The notes: generated by a model from the sequence alone, not told the origin. Counted from the first letter of the stretch, positions 28,952 through 36,723 are shown. The stretch is DNA of 49,763 nt from an uncultured Clostridia bacterium (GCA_947624105.1 CANQIX010000004.1:1-49763); one strand, 5' to 3'. Made by a program: numbers and translations.

Positions 28952-29233
28952 TTACTTTTTCTTATCCGCAGCAACTTTCTTTCCTGCGTGTCCCTTAAAA
29001 GTTCTAGTTAAAGAGAATTCCCCAAGTTTATGTCCTACCATATCGGCAGTGCAGTAAACAGGAGTATGCTTTTTTCCGTTATGAACTGCGAATGTAAAGC
29101 CAACAAATTCTGGATAGATTGTAGAACTTCTAGACCAAGTTTTGATAGGTTTTTTAACACCGCTTTCTGTCATCTCCTGAACTTTTTTCATAAGTCTTGG
29201 ACTAACATATGGTTGTTTAACTTCTTTTTCCAT
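28952..29233 (-). CDS. rpsS: 30S ribosomal protein S19
   Basis: Head protein near the A-site tRNA, 93 residues. [37 protein letters not shown] and a basic C-terminus identify it. Confidence 0.98.
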   Translation of the reverse strand: MEKEVKQPYVSPRLMKKVQEMTESGVKKPIKTWSRSSTIYPEFVGFTFAVHNGKKHTPVYCTADMVGHKLGEFSLTRTFKGHAGKKVAADKKK

Positions 29234-29243
29234 TGTTCACTCC

Positions 29244-30071
29244 TTAATTGATTCTCTTAACCATTAAACGGTTAGATTTATTTTTCTTCTTTCTTGTCTT
29301 ATAACCAAGTGCTGGTTTGCCCCAAGGTGTAACTGGTGTAGCCATACCAACTGGGCTCTTTCCTTCACCACCGCCGTGTGGGTGATCGTTAGGGTTCATC
29401 GCAACACCACGAACTGATGGACGAACACCCATATGTCTAACTCTTCCAGCCTTTCCTAAAGAAACAAGTTCGTGATCTACATTACCTACAGTTCCAATAG
29501 TTGCTCTGCAAGTAAGAAGAACTTTTCTCATTTCTCCACTTGGAAGTCTAAGAGTTGCATACTTTCCTTCTTTTGCCATAAGTTGAACTTCAGCACCAGC
29601 GGAACGAGCAAGTTGCGCTCCGTGTTTTGGTTCAAGTTCGATGTTGTGAACAGTTGAACCAACTGGAATGTTTGCAAGTGGAAGTGAATTTCCAACTTTG
29701 ATTTCTGCGTTTTCACCGCTCATTACAGTGTCGCCAACTTTAAGTCCTACTGGAGCAAGAATGTATCTCTTTTCTCCGTCAGCGTATGAAAGGAGTGCGA
29801 TATATGCGGTTCTGTTTGGATCGTATTCAATTGCAGTTACCTTTGCTGGAACGCCATCTTTTGTTCTCTTAAAGTCAATGATACGATATTTCTTTCTGTT
29901 TCCGCCACCTTGATTACGAACGGTTACCTTTCCTTGAGCATTTCTGCCTGCGTGTTTTTTCTTAACTGCAAGAAGAGATTTCTCAGGTTCTTTCTTTGTC
30001 AACTCTTCGCCAGAAAGTTTGCTATAGAATCTTCTTCCGGCTGAAGTAGGATTACTTTTTACGATTCCCAT
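29244..30071 (-). CDS. rplB: 50S ribosomal protein L2
   Basis: Core 23S binder needed for peptidyl transfer and subunit joining, 275 residues. The glycine-rich C-terminal motif [15 protein letters not shown] with the functional histidine, [11 protein letters not shown] context and [13 protein letters not shown] end are conserved. Confidence 0.98.
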   Translation of the reverse strand: MGIVKSNPTSAGRRFYSKLSGEELTKKEPEKSLLAVKKKHAGRNAQGKVTVRNQGGGNRKKYRIIDFKRTKDGVPAKVTAIEYDPNRTAYIALLSYADGEKRYILAPVGLKVGDTVMSGENAEIKVGNSLPLANIPVGSTVHNIELEPKHGAQLARSAGAEVQLMAKEGKYATLRLPSGEMRKVLLTCRATIGTVGNVDHELVSLGKAGRVRHMGVRPSVRGVAMNPNDHPHGGGEGKSPVGMATPVTPWGKPALGYKTRKKKNKSNRLMVKRIN

Positions 30072-30084
30072 TTTCTCCTCCTAA

Positions 30085-30387
30085 TTAAGACAAACTTTCA
30101 AAGAAGGCAATTGGTTTTGAATCTGCAGTCAATGTAACAACGGCTTTTTTATAATCACTTGTCATACCGGTTGTTCTGCCTTGCTTTGTGTTTTGCGACT
30201 TTTTGTGTCCTCTAACGTTTACTGTGTTAACTTTTGCAACTTTTACGTTGAACATTTTTTCAACTGCTTGAGCAATTTCAACTTTGTTAGAGTTTTTGTT
30301 AACTACAAATGTGTAGGTTTTGTTTTGTATTCCACTATAACTCTTCTCCGTAAGTAGTGGTCTTACGATAACTTCTGTTGCTTCCAT
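30085..30387 (-). CDS. rplW: 50S ribosomal protein L23
   Basis: Tunnel-exit protein that docks trigger factor and SRP, 100 residues. VIVRPLLTEKSY at the N-terminus and NKVEIAQAVEKMFNVKV are diagnostic. The ATG shares one base with the rplD stop. Confidence 0.98.
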   Translation of the reverse strand: MEATEVIVRPLLTEKSYSGIQNKTYTFVVNKNSNKVEIAQAVEKMFNVKVAKVNTVNVRGHKKSQNTKQGRTTGMTSDYKKAVVTLTADSKPIAFFESLS

Positions 30388-31010
30388 TATTCTTCCTCTC
30401 CTTCAAGATATTTGATTGCTGATTCAGTCAAAACGAGATTTTTGTTTGCAACAACATCATATACGTTTAATAACTCTGCACTTACAAGGTTGAGGTCTTT
30501 AATGTTTGCTGCTGCACGGAGTTCGTTTTCAGTTGCATCTCCGTAAACAACAAGCACACTGCCGTTAAACTTGAAAGCATCAACAAAGTTTTGAGCCTCT
30601 TTTGTTTTTGCTGTAGGAGTAACAAACTTATCAAGAACGGTAACATTGTTGTCAGCGAGTTTTGCGCTGAGAGCACTGCAAAGTGCAAGTCTTTTTGCTT
30701 GTTTGTTAACTTTCTTAGAAAAATCTCTTGGCTTTGGAGCAAAAGCAACTCCACCACCTATAAATTGTGGTCCTTTTGTAGAACCTTGTCTAGCACGACC
30801 TGTTCCCTTTTGTCTATAAGGTTTTGCAGCGTGCCCTCTAACTTCACTTCTAGTCAAAGTGCTTTTTGTTCCTTGTCTTTGGTTAGCATTGTAAGCAACT
30901 ACGACTTGATGAATAAGAGGTTCATTGTATTCAACGCCAAAAACTTCGTCGCTTAATTTTTTAGTTCCAACTTGTTTGGCGCTCATATTATAAACTTTAA
31001 CTTCTGCCAT
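30387..31010 (-). CDS. rplD: 50S ribosomal protein L4
   Basis: Tunnel-constriction protein, 207 residues; the E. coli homologue represses the S10 operon. The extended loop has RGHAAKPYRQKGTGRARQG, followed by GGGVAFAPKPRDFSKKVNK. Confidence 0.98.
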   Translation of the reverse strand: MAEVKVYNMSAKQVGTKKLSDEVFGVEYNEPLIHQVVVAYNANQRQGTKSTLTRSEVRGHAAKPYRQKGTGRARQGSTKGPQFIGGGVAFAPKPRDFSKKVNKQAKRLALCSALSAKLADNNVTVLDKFVTPTAKTKEAQNFVDAFKFNGSVLVVYGDATENELRAAANIKDLNLVSAELLNVYDVVANKNLVLTESAIKYLEGEEE

Positions 31011-31021
31011 CTTCTCGCTCC

Positions 31022-31648
31022 TTATTTAGCCTTCACAGATTCTTTGATAACTAGGAGTGCACCCTTAGGACCAGGAACATTACCCTTAATTAAAAGAAGA
31101 TTCTTTTCTGCGTCAACTTTTACTATGTCTAAGTTTTGAATTGTAACTTTTTCAACGCCGTATTGTCCAGGCATATGTTTGTTCTTGAACACTCTAGATG
31201 GAGTTGAATTTGCGCTCATTGAACCAACTTCTCTGTGAACAGGACCAGTTCCGTGAGTCATCTTTAATCTGTGTTGATTCCATCTCTTAATAACGCCTGT
31301 GAAACCATGACCTTTTGTTGTTCCAGAAACGTCAACTCTGTCGCCTTCTGCAAACACATCAGCCTTAACAACAGTTCCAAGTTCAAGTTCGCCGTCGAGG
31401 TTAAGTTCCTTCAAAACTTTGAACGCTTCAGTCTTTGCTTTATCAAAGACACCCTTTTGAGGTTTTGTTACATTTTTTGCTTTCTTTTCGTATGCTACAA
31501 CATAAGTGTCGTAACCATCGTTTTCAACTGTCTTCTTTTGAACGACAGTGATTGGACCAGCCTCTACAACGGTAACTGGAATAACTTTTCCGTCATCGGC
31601 AAAGACTTGTGTCATACCAACTTTCTTTCCTAATATAGCCTTACTCAT
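31022..31648 (-). CDS. rplC: 50S ribosomal protein L3
   Basis: Early assembly protein near the peptidyl transferase centre, 208 residues. [20 protein letters not shown] and [15 protein letters not shown] are the family motifs; GHMPGQYG-type sequence follows. Confidence 0.98.
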   Translation of the reverse strand: MSKAILGKKVGMTQVFADDGKVIPVTVVEAGPITVVQKKTVENDGYDTYVVAYEKKAKNVTKPQKGVFDKAKTEAFKVLKELNLDGELELGTVVKADVFAEGDRVDVSGTTKGHGFTGVIKRWNQHRLKMTHGTGPVHREVGSMSANSTPSRVFKNKHMPGQYGVEKVTIQNLDIVKVDAEKNLLLIKGNVPGPKGALLVIKESVKAK

Positions 31649-31662
31649 TGCTTTGCCTCCCG

Positions 31663-31968
31663 TTATAGACTTATCTTAATCTCAACACCGGCAGGGAGTT
31701 CAAGTTTCATTAAAGCGTCGATTGCCTTGTTTGTTGGATTATAAATGTCTATTAATCTTTTGTGGGTTTTACTTTCAAATTGTTCTCTCGAATCTTTGTC
31801 TTTGTGTGGAGAACGGATTACGGTTACCACCTCTTTGTCTGTAGGAAGTGGAATAGGTCCAGAAACTTTTGCACCATTCTTAGCGGCAGTTTCGATGATT
31901 CTCTTGCACGCTTGATCAATGAGTGAATGTTCGTAGGCCTTAAGTTTAATTCTCATTTTGTTTTGCAT
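31663..31968 (-). CDS. rpsJ: 30S ribosomal protein S10
   Basis: Small-subunit head protein, also NusE in transcription antitermination. 101 residues: [39 protein letters not shown] and the C-terminal [20 protein letters not shown] lies 11 bases before the first ATG (31968); the second ATG (31956) is an alternative start. First gene of the superoperon. Confidence 0.97.
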   Translation of the reverse strand: MQNKMRIKLKAYEHSLIDQACKRIIETAAKNGAKVSGPIPLPTDKEVVTVIRSPHKDKDSREQFESKTHKRLIDIYNPTNKAIDALMKLELPAGVEIKISL

Positions 31969-31984
31969 TAATTTTATTACCTCC

Positions 31985-32204
31985 TGTTAACGCTTTCCGA
32001 AAAGTCGCATTTTTAATACCAACAAGGTTTTGCTGTTCGTTCCCACAAACTCCCAAACACTACCCCGTGTGTATCGCGCTGTCAAACTTAAAAAAATGTC
32101 ATTTCGGTCACCCGGCATCACGGCCAGGCTTGGTCCATACAAATTTTCTTCCAACTGCTTGTTTAAGTTGAAGTAACCTTGTATTTCACCCCTTAATAAC
32201 AGCG
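31985..32204 (-). ncRNA. Candidate S10 ribosomal protein leader (5' UTR of the S10 operon)
   Basis: About 235 bases separate the predicted transcript start (near 32204) from rpsJ. The leader folds locally: CTTCAACT (32167-32174) with AGTTGGAAG (32149-32157), one bulged G; and CCTGGC (32124-32129) with GCCGGG (32112-32117) over a 6-base loop. A run of seven U follows 14 bases later (32091-32097), too far from the stem for a standard terminator. A putative S10 leader family is known in Clostridia; membership here rests on position and structure only, not on a model match. Confidence 0.5.
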
Positions 32205-32210
32205 AAATTA

Positions 32211-32239
32211 TTATAACAAATATAAATTTATATGTCAAC
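32211..32239 (-). promoter_or_regulatory. Consensus promoter of the S10-spc-alpha superoperon
   Basis: Perfect sigma-A elements reading left: TTGACA (32234-32239), 17-base spacer, TATAAT (32211-32216). It is the best promoter in the window and precedes the longest operon. Confidence 0.92.
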
Positions 32240-32363
32240 GGTTTTTCAAAAGAAAAATAATTATTTCAAAAAAAACTTTTTTAGCGGTATTTACGCACCT
32301 TTAGATAGCCACACACTTAAAGCACTCAGCGCCTAAAAACACAATAATATGTAATGCACACGT

Positions 32364-32383
32364 GCGTGCGCCCTTGCGCGCGT
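32364..32383. repeat. GC-rich hairpin in an AT-rich gap
   Basis: GCGTGCGC (32364-32371) pairs with GCGCGCGT (32376-32383), two G-U pairs included, over a CCTT loop. It lies in the roughly 150-base gap between the Cys-rich mini-gene terminator and the ribosomal promoter, which otherwise shows no gene. Lacks a T-run, so it is not a standard terminator. Confidence 0.55.
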
Positions 32384-32388
32384 GAGAG

Positions 32389-32419
32389 AAAAAAGAGATT
32401 GCCTCTTTTGGCAACCTCT
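32389..32419 (-). terminator. Intrinsic terminator after the Cys-rich mini-gene
   Basis: AGAGATTGCC (32394-32403) and GGCAACCTCT (32410-32419) form a 10-bp stem with one G-U pair and a 6-base loop. Leftward it is followed by a T-run (A-run at 32389-32394). It overlaps the stop codon. Confidence 0.85.
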
Positions 32420-32535
32420 TATTTCTTGTTTTTGCAGCAGCATTTTTTCTTTTCAGTTGTTTTGCCGCAGCAAGTTTTTGATTTTTCTTCTTTGATTATC
32501 TGATCAATTTTCTCAGAACACTCTTTTTTATTCAT
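32419..32535 (-). CDS. Cys-rich mini-protein, 38 residues
   Basis: A 38-residue open frame with a strong ribosome binding site (TAGGAGG, five A, ATG) and a terminator at its end. The product is Lys-rich with six cysteines: MNKKECSEKIDQIIKEEK, then KTCCGKTTEKKKCCCKNKK. The Cys-Cys-Gly and Cys-Cys-Cys clusters suggest metal binding, such as a small metallothionein-like or copper/zinc-buffering peptide; this is inference only. It begins 22 bases after the stop of the upstream gene at 32558-33310 and shares its promoter. I do not recognise the family. Confidence 0.65.
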   Translation of the reverse strand: MNKKECSEKIDQIIKEEKSKTCCGKTTEKKKCCCKNKK

Positions 32536-32557
32536 TTTTTCCTCCTACTTTTAAAGA

Positions 32558-33310
32558 TTACAACTCCATTTTATCATATTTTGAGCCAATAATCAACGAT
32601 TCTTTAACAACATCTTTCATATTTATTGGTTGATAGTTCATTGCTTCGTGAACATAGTTGTTGATCATTTTTGCGTGAGCGCTTGTTGCTTTAACGAGTT
32701 CTTCTCTTTGATAAGTAGCGTTGCAAGGAATGTGTCTGTTGAATTCCTGCATAATATCGCCAAATCTGTCAAGAATCTTTTCGCGGAGATCTGGGTTCTT
32801 TTGGAAAACTGGTGGTTCGATTTCTTTGATAACTTCTGGGTCGTAAGCAATTCTGTTAACGATTGCACTTTCGATGTCGTTTGGAGTTAACATAGATTTC
32901 TTTTTCATTCCAGTTTGAACATCGTAGTCTGTAAGGCTTGCAACAACAACGCCATCTGGAGCGCAAAGGTAATAGTTGTTTCCAACAGTTATAGGAGCAA
33001 GATTTGGATTTTTAACATCAAAAACTTCTCCAATAACAAAGAAGTAATCTCTAAATCCCATATTTCTTACAACATTTGTAAGGATATTGCGTTGCTCGTT
33101 TGTGTCGCTGACAATGTTTGCAGCACCTTTATTTACACGAACGTCTTGCGAAACAACTCCAACAAAATCGATGTATCTGCCTGGAGTCATAACTTCGCCA
33201 GTATAGTTCCAAGTTCCCTTGTTAAAAGGTTGAGCCTCTATGTCTACGATAACTTTGTTTTTTTCATCATAATGATCAAAATAATCTCTTTGAATCTTTG
33301 CGTTTTCCAT
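32558..33310 (-). CDS. Protein of unknown function, 250 residues
   Basis: I do not recognise this soluble-looking protein; it has no signal peptide or membrane helix. It begins MENAKIQRDYFDHYDEKNKV, a central part is rich in beta-type sequence (DYFFVIGEVFDVKN, NNYYLCAPDGVVVASLTDYD), and the C-terminal 80 residues look helical and charged. It follows GGGAGG and has its own good promoter (33342-33370). The Cys-rich mini-gene is next in the operon. It could be a conserved Clostridia housekeeping protein, but no motif supports a function. Confidence 0.7.
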   Translation of the reverse strand: MENAKIQRDYFDHYDEKNKVIVDIEAQPFNKGTWNYTGEVMTPGRYIDFVGVVSQDVRVNKGAANIVSDTNEQRNILTNVVRNMGFRDYFFVIGEVFDVKNPNLAPITVGNNYYLCAPDGVVVASLTDYDVQTGMKKKSMLTPNDIESAIVNRIAYDPEVIKEIEPPVFQKNPDLREKILDRFGDIMQEFNRHIPCNATYQREELVKATSAHAKMINNYVHEAMNYQPINMKDVVKESLIIGSKYDKMEL

Positions 33311-33341
33311 AACTTTTCCTCCCTTAGTTACTTACACTAAT

Positions 33342-33370
33342 ATGATACCACAAAAGCACTTTAAAGTCAA
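33342..33370 (-). promoter_or_regulatory. Promoter of the 250-residue unknown gene
   Basis: TTGACT (33365-33370), 17-base spacer, TATCAT (33342-33347), reading left; the ATG is about 25 bases after the expected start. Confidence 0.8.
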
Positions 33371-33436
33371 TACCCAATCTCTGCTTAGCGCCTAAAATCG
33401 CCCGATTTTTCGATTTTTTCACAAAAATTCGCATTT

Positions 33437-34033
33437 TTATTGATTTTCAGCGGTTTTTTCTGCGTTTTTACTATCTTCCACTCTTTTTTGATGTTGGTAG
33501 AGTGCAAGGAATTTTGGCCTTAAATATCTCTGTGTTGCAAATGGTAAAAAGTTAAACAGAAGATTCATAAACGCCGCCGGAAGCCCTATCGACAGCCAAT
33601 AGCGGATTGGCAAGAAGAAGATGAGCAAACTTGCAAACATTGAGATTATATGCACAAGTTCCGCAAGGCAATTTTCTTGCAAAAATTTATACAAATAATC
33701 GGCATTTAGGTTGTCAATTTTCTTTTTTTCAAATCCGCCAAGTTTTCCAAGTTCTGGAATGAGGTCCTTCCAAGTTTTAACTCCAATTTTAAGATAAAAC
33801 TTGTTTTCCCATTTGTAAGTTCTAAAAAACTTTGAATTTGGATTGTATATCTTTTTTGGCAAAATTCTGCATAAAACAACCGCAAAAACATTTCCGGCAA
33901 AAAGAATCAAAAAGGCAAGTCCGCACCAAAGCAGTGCATTCCAAAAACTAAATCCGGCAGCAACGGCATAGACACCATTTATCTCCAAAATAACCGCCAC
34001 TGCAATCGAAAGCAACAACAAATAAAACTTCAT
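33437..34033 (-). CDS. CrtO-like putative acyltransferase, membrane protein
   Basis: A 198-residue protein with two N-terminal and two C-terminal hydrophobic helices. The middle, FYLKIGVKTWKDLIPELGKL, and later FLQENCLAELVHI, fit the pattern of the glycosyl-4,4'-diaponeurosporenoate acyltransferase (CrtO) family. NLLFNFLPFATQRYLRPKF near the end matches its conserved QRYnRPrl segment. No carotenoid genes are nearby, so the Clostridial members probably acylate something else (inference). It has its own extended promoter and is transcribed away from tRNA-Asn. Confidence 0.6.
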   Translation of the reverse strand: MKFYLLLLSIAVAVILEINGVYAVAAGFSFWNALLWCGLAFLILFAGNVFAVVLCRILPKKIYNPNSKFFRTYKWENKFYLKIGVKTWKDLIPELGKLGGFEKKKIDNLNADYLYKFLQENCLAELVHIISMFASLLIFFLPIRYWLSIGLPAAFMNLLFNFLPFATQRYLRPKFLALYQHQKRVEDSKNAEKTAENQ

Positions 34034-34083
34034 TCAGTCCCCCATCGGTGTGAGTATGTAACACAAATATAAATATAGCATAT

Positions 34084-34112
34084 ATTCTAGCATCAAATAA
34101 TATTCTTGTCAA
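34084..34112 (-). promoter_or_regulatory. Promoter of the CrtO-like gene
   Basis: TTGACA (34107-34112), 17-base spacer, TAGAAT (34084-34089) with an extended TG one base before the -10. Confidence 0.85.
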
Positions 34113-34169
34113 TTAAAGACGAAAACTCGCATAACAATTTAAAATTTTAAAAAAATTTTTCATTTTTTA

Positions 34170-34199
34170 TTGACAAACACTTGTAACATTTGTTAGAAT
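34170..34199 (+). promoter_or_regulatory. Promoter of tRNA-Asn
   Basis: TTGACA (34170-34175) and TAGAAT (34194-34199) with an 18-base spacer; the tRNA begins about 28 bases downstream of the expected start. Confidence 0.75.
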
Positions 34200-34233
34200 T
34201 AGCACGTATCCAATAAATATGGAATCACCGCGA

Positions 34234-34308
34234 TCCTCAGTAGCTCAGCGGTGGAGCAGGCGGCTGTTAACCGCAAGGTCGTAGGTTCAAATCCTACCTG
34301 GGGAGCCA
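34234..34308 (+). tRNA. tRNA-Asn (anticodon GTT)
   Basis: A 75-base cloverleaf with encoded CCA. The acceptor TCCTCAG pairs with CTGGGGA (one G-U), the D-stem is GCTC/GAGC, the anticodon loop CTGTTAA gives GTT, and the T-arm is GTAGG-TTCAAAT-CCTAC. The first anticodon-stem pair is a G-A mismatch. An intrinsic terminator follows immediately. Confidence 0.97.
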
Positions 34309-34309
34309 A

Positions 34310-34340
34310 AAAAGAACACCACTCGGTGTTCTTTTTTTTA
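34310..34340. terminator. Terminator of tRNA-Asn, usable in both directions
   Basis: AAAGAACACC and GGTGTTCTTT flank a 4-base ACTC loop (34321-34324); T-run to the right, A-run to the left. The leftward gene ending at 34382 may use it too. Confidence 0.9.
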
Positions 34341-34381
34341 CAAAATTCACTGACAAATAGTGAAGACTGTGTTGGCAGTTT

Positions 34382-35497
34382 TTACTGTTTTTTATTATTG
34401 ATTGCATTTGCTAAATCTCGTTTATATTTGCGATAAATCAAAATTCCTAAACCAATGGATTCAAAAAATGCTGTTCCTGCAAAAAGAAAAATACATATTG
34501 GAGACATTATAAATGCTAAATTTATCATTATACCAATCGCGCTTGGAATTTTTTGCAAGATACTTGAAACAATATACCAAACTATTTGAAAGCCAAATGT
34601 TATAATTGGGACTATAATCATGGCTTTTGCAAGTTTTGAGAGCCTTGCCCATCGTCCCTTTTTTGTTGCTTGCCCTTCAGCCTTTTTCACTTCATTGCCT
34701 ATACTGTTTTGTTGTGATAATTTTTCCTCTTCAAGTTGCTTTATTTTCTCTTTTGTTGCATTTTGTTGGCTGTTTAAAAGCAGCGTTGATGGGGCTTCTT
34801 GAATTAAAAGGCTTATCGCTTCTTTAACGTTTTCCACTCTCTGATCGATTATGTAATCTAAGATGTCTTGTGCATATGGAAGATATTTGAAAGATAATAT
34901 ATCTAAATCCTCAACCTGTTTTCTTAAGGCATAAACCTGTTTGTTGATTTCATTTGTTTTTATTAAGAATGTTTTTGTATATTCTGCTCTTTTTTCTTCA
35001 TATTCTTGTAAAAGTTTGGGATATACTTCAGCGTTATATTTTTCTATTTCTGCGTCTTTAAATTTTGATCTTTTATTTTTGCTTACATTACTAATTATAA
35101 AGTAAGTAATCACAATGAGCACTATAACTAAAAAAAGAATTTTAAAAACAACACTAACACCATCAGTTCCCATAAAAAATACAATAATGCTTGGAGAAAT
35201 AACTATACACGCAATAATTCCTAAGATAATAAAAAGGATAAGCCTACCGAAATTTATTTTTTTAGGTTGTTCACCATCTAGTATTATACTTTTTTCTTTC
35301 GGTATTTTATCTTTCCATTCCGTATCTATAAAAGAAGCAACGTCTTCCGCAGTAACTTCTTTTCCCCAATCAACAGTTGAATCAAAGACATTGTAAACAC
35401 ATTTTGGTTGGAGAAGTTCAAGTTCTTTCTTTAACTCTATTGCTTTTTTTAATTTTTCTTTTTCTTCTTTTAAATTATTACTTCTTTTTTCGCTCAT
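34382..35497 (-). CDS. Coiled-coil membrane protein of unknown function
   Basis: A 371-residue protein I do not recognise. Residues 3-35 are a Lys/Glu-rich helix. Two membrane helices follow at about 80-105 (GRLILFIILGIIACIVIS) and 113-136 (FKILFLVIVLIVITYFI). Residues 140-285 are a long charged coiled coil with ISLLIQEAPSTLLLNSQQ in its middle. Two more membrane helices lie at the C-terminus (AKAMIIVPIITFGFQIVW and NLAFIMSPICIFLFAG). The start at 35497 was chosen over 35506 because AGGTG lies 10 bases before it but only 1 base before the other. It follows the 60-residue repeat peptide and probably forms an operon with it. Base composition is more AT-rich than the ribosomal region. Confidence 0.65.
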   Translation of the reverse strand: MSEKRSNNLKEEKEKLKKAIELKKELELLQPKCVYNVFDSTVDWGKEVTAEDVASFIDTEWKDKIPKEKSIILDGEQPKKINFGRLILFIILGIIACIVISPSIIVFFMGTDGVSVVFKILFLVIVLIVITYFIISNVSKNKRSKFKDAEIEKYNAEVYPKLLQEYEEKRAEYTKTFLIKTNEINKQVYALRKQVEDLDILSFKYLPYAQDILDYIIDQRVENVKEAISLLIQEAPSTLLLNSQQNATKEKIKQLEEEKLSQQNSIGNEVKKAEGQATKKGRWARLSKLAKAMIIVPIITFGFQIVWYIVSSILQKIPSAIGIMINLAFIMSPICIFLFAGTAFFESIGLGILIYRKYKRDLANAINNKKQ

Positions 35498-35513
35498 ACG
35501 CACCATTCACCTG

Positions 35514-35696
35514 TTAGCAAGAGTGAGTTGAAACCACGCCTCCTCTTTCGTTGTAAACATAAAGAGAATTTCCTTTCTTAACAGAAACAGTCGAGCCCGT
35601 AAATCCCATCAAAGTTCCTGTTGTTGTAAATGCTACTCCGTTTCTTTCGTTGTAGACATAAACACTGCTACCTTTTTGTAATGCTGTTGATATCAT
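35514..35696 (-). CDS. 60-residue protein with a twofold YVYNERxGV repeat
   Basis: Small protein with two near-identical beta-type units: KGSSVYVYNERNGVAFTT (residues 8-25) and KGNSLYVYNERGGVVSTH (41-58). The linker GTLMGFTGSTVSVK looks like a third, diverged strand pair. It ends in Cys. AGGAGG lies six bases before the ATG, and a clear promoter precedes it. Probably a small all-beta protein. Its function is unknown; it is the first gene of the pair with the coiled-coil membrane protein and lies opposite an XRE regulator. Confidence 0.7.
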   Translation of the reverse strand: MISTALQKGSSVYVYNERNGVAFTTTGTLMGFTGSTVSVKKGNSLYVYNERGGVVSTHSC

Positions 35697-35725
35697 ATTT
35701 AACCTCCTATAATGAAATTACCCTC

Positions 35726-35754
35726 AGTTTAACAGAGATGCATAAAAAAGTCAA
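35726..35754 (-). promoter_or_regulatory. Promoter of the repeat peptide / coiled-coil operon
   Basis: TTGACT (35749-35754), 17-base spacer, TAAACT (35726-35731) with TG one base before it, reading left. Confidence 0.8.
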
Positions 35755-35788
35755 ACGATTTTAATAATATGAACAAAAAAGTCTATAT

Positions 35789-35847
35789 TTCGTATACAAA
35801 TATGTCATATTTGACATAAACCGTCCTATTAGCAAACTTCGTATACA
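35789..35847. promoter_or_regulatory. Candidate operators for the XRE regulator at 35879
   Basis: TTCGTATACA occurs twice as a direct repeat, at 35789-35798 and 35838-35847; its GTATAC core is itself a palindrome. Between them lies a perfect inverted repeat, TATGTCA-TATT-TGACATA (35801-35818). The sites lie upstream of the leftward promoter and just before the XRE gene, as expected of an autoregulated divergent control region. Binding itself is inference. A clear promoter for the XRE gene could not be assigned. Confidence 0.6.
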
Positions 35848-35878
35848 TAGTAAACTATTAAGTGAGAGAAGGTGCATT

Positions 35879-36187
35879 ATGGAGTTAAATGAAATTATCA
35901 ACAGAATCAGTTTACTAAGGACCAAGGCTGGATTGTCAGCAAGGGAGTTATCTATGAGAATTGGCAAGAATGAGGCTTACATCAACAGGCTGGAATCTCG
36001 AAAAAACTTTGAGCCTTCCGTCTCTGTCATCAATGATATCGCTGAGGCTTGTGGCTCAAATCTTGAAGAATTTTTCTACTATGATGTAAATCAATATAAA
36101 GCAGACAAAAAAATTATTGAACTTTTAAAAACAGTTCCAGAATCAAAAAAATCCGCCTGGATAGAACTACTTTCCAATCAAAGATAA
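35879..36187 (+). CDS. XRE-family transcriptional regulator, 102 residues
   Basis: The helix-turn-helix covers residues 8-62: ISLLRTKAGLSARELSMRIG (helices 1-2), KNEAYINRLESRKNFEPSV (recognition helix) and the family-typical NDIAEACGSNLEEFF. The C-terminal 35 residues are a charged helical tail. GAGAAGGTG precedes the ATG. It is divergent from the repeat peptide / coiled-coil pair and probably controls it through the repeats at 35789-35847. Confidence 0.88.
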   Translation: MELNEIINRISLLRTKAGLSARELSMRIGKNEAYINRLESRKNFEPSVSVINDIAEACGSNLEEFFYYDVNQYKADKKIIELLKTVPESKKSAWIELLSNQR

Positions 36188-36260
36188 GCAATATATTAAC
36201 TAACTAGCACTTAACTTTTTCCTTTTGGCGTTCCTTTTTACAAAATTCAGTTATAAATAA

Positions 36261-36294
36261 AAAGTTGCAGAATGATTCTTCCGCAACTTTTTTT
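36261..36294. terminator. Intrinsic terminator between convergent genes
   Basis: AAAGTTGC (36261-36268) pairs with GCAACTTT (36283-36290), with a partly pairing 14-base interior and a T-run to the right. It ends the XRE gene and, in reverse, may serve the TM2 gene. Confidence 0.8.
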
Positions 36295-36312
36295 ACTTAG
36301 CATATTATGATT

Positions 36313-36651
36313 TTATAAGCAATCAGCCAGTTTATCAAAGTTCTTTTCTTTTGCTCTTTTGTTGCAATAAAGAATGTCGATAATAGGCCAAATAAACATC
36401 GTAGGCAGTCCTAAAAATAATTTTAAAATACCTATGCGAATATCCCCGATATAAAATCTATCTATACCCGCCCAACCTAAAAAGACAGACAACAAAAAAA
36501 CGGTCAGCGGTTTATACAATCTGCATTCTCGAATGGTTTCGCACGCGCCCTCGTCTGCTTTGGCAAGTGCTGATTTAAAACGTGTAACTTTTCCTCGTGG
36601 AATATACCCTTTATATTCCGTCAACATTTCTTGGACTTTTTCTTTTGTCAT
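36313..36651 (-). CDS. TM2-domain membrane protein
   Basis: A 112-residue protein with a soluble N-terminal helix-rich part (1-45) and a TM2 domain: FLLSVFLGWAGIDRFYIGD, a short loop with GILKLFLGL, and a second helix ending WPIIDILYCNKRAKEKN. The DRFYIG and W-x-x-D motifs are the TM2 signature. TM2 proteins are small membrane proteins of largely unknown function. AAGGAGA precedes the ATG. Its promoter contains an operator palindrome shared with the divergent XRE gene. Confidence 0.88.
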   Translation of the reverse strand: MTKEKVQEMLTEYKGYIPRGKVTRFKSALAKADEGACETIRECRLYKPLTVFLLSVFLGWAGIDRFYIGDIRIGILKLFLGLPTMFIWPIIDILYCNKRAKEKNFDKLADCL

Positions 36652-36693
36652 ATCTCTCTCCTTTCATCGAATAATAATTCTATTCTCAAACAT

Positions 36694-36723
36694 ATTATAT
36701 AGGAACAAAATGTTCCACGTCAA
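36694..36723 (-). promoter_or_regulatory. Promoter of the TM2 gene with operator in the spacer
   Basis: TTGACG (36718-36723), 18-base spacer, TATAAT (36694-36699), reading left. The spacer is almost entirely the palindrome GGAACA-AAA-TGTTCC (36702-36716), so a bound repressor would block RNA polymerase. Confidence 0.85.

Noticed and set aside
32091-32129. Transcription attenuator in the S10 leader (hairpin 32112-32129 plus U-run 32091-32097)
   Set aside because: Fourteen bases separate the stem from the U-run, so it does not meet the form of an intrinsic terminator.
31987-32238. An 83-residue leftward open frame with a hydrophobic N-terminus between the S10 promoter and rpsJ
   Set aside because: It would start within the -35 element, upstream of the transcript start, and it covers the structured leader; no ribosome binding site.
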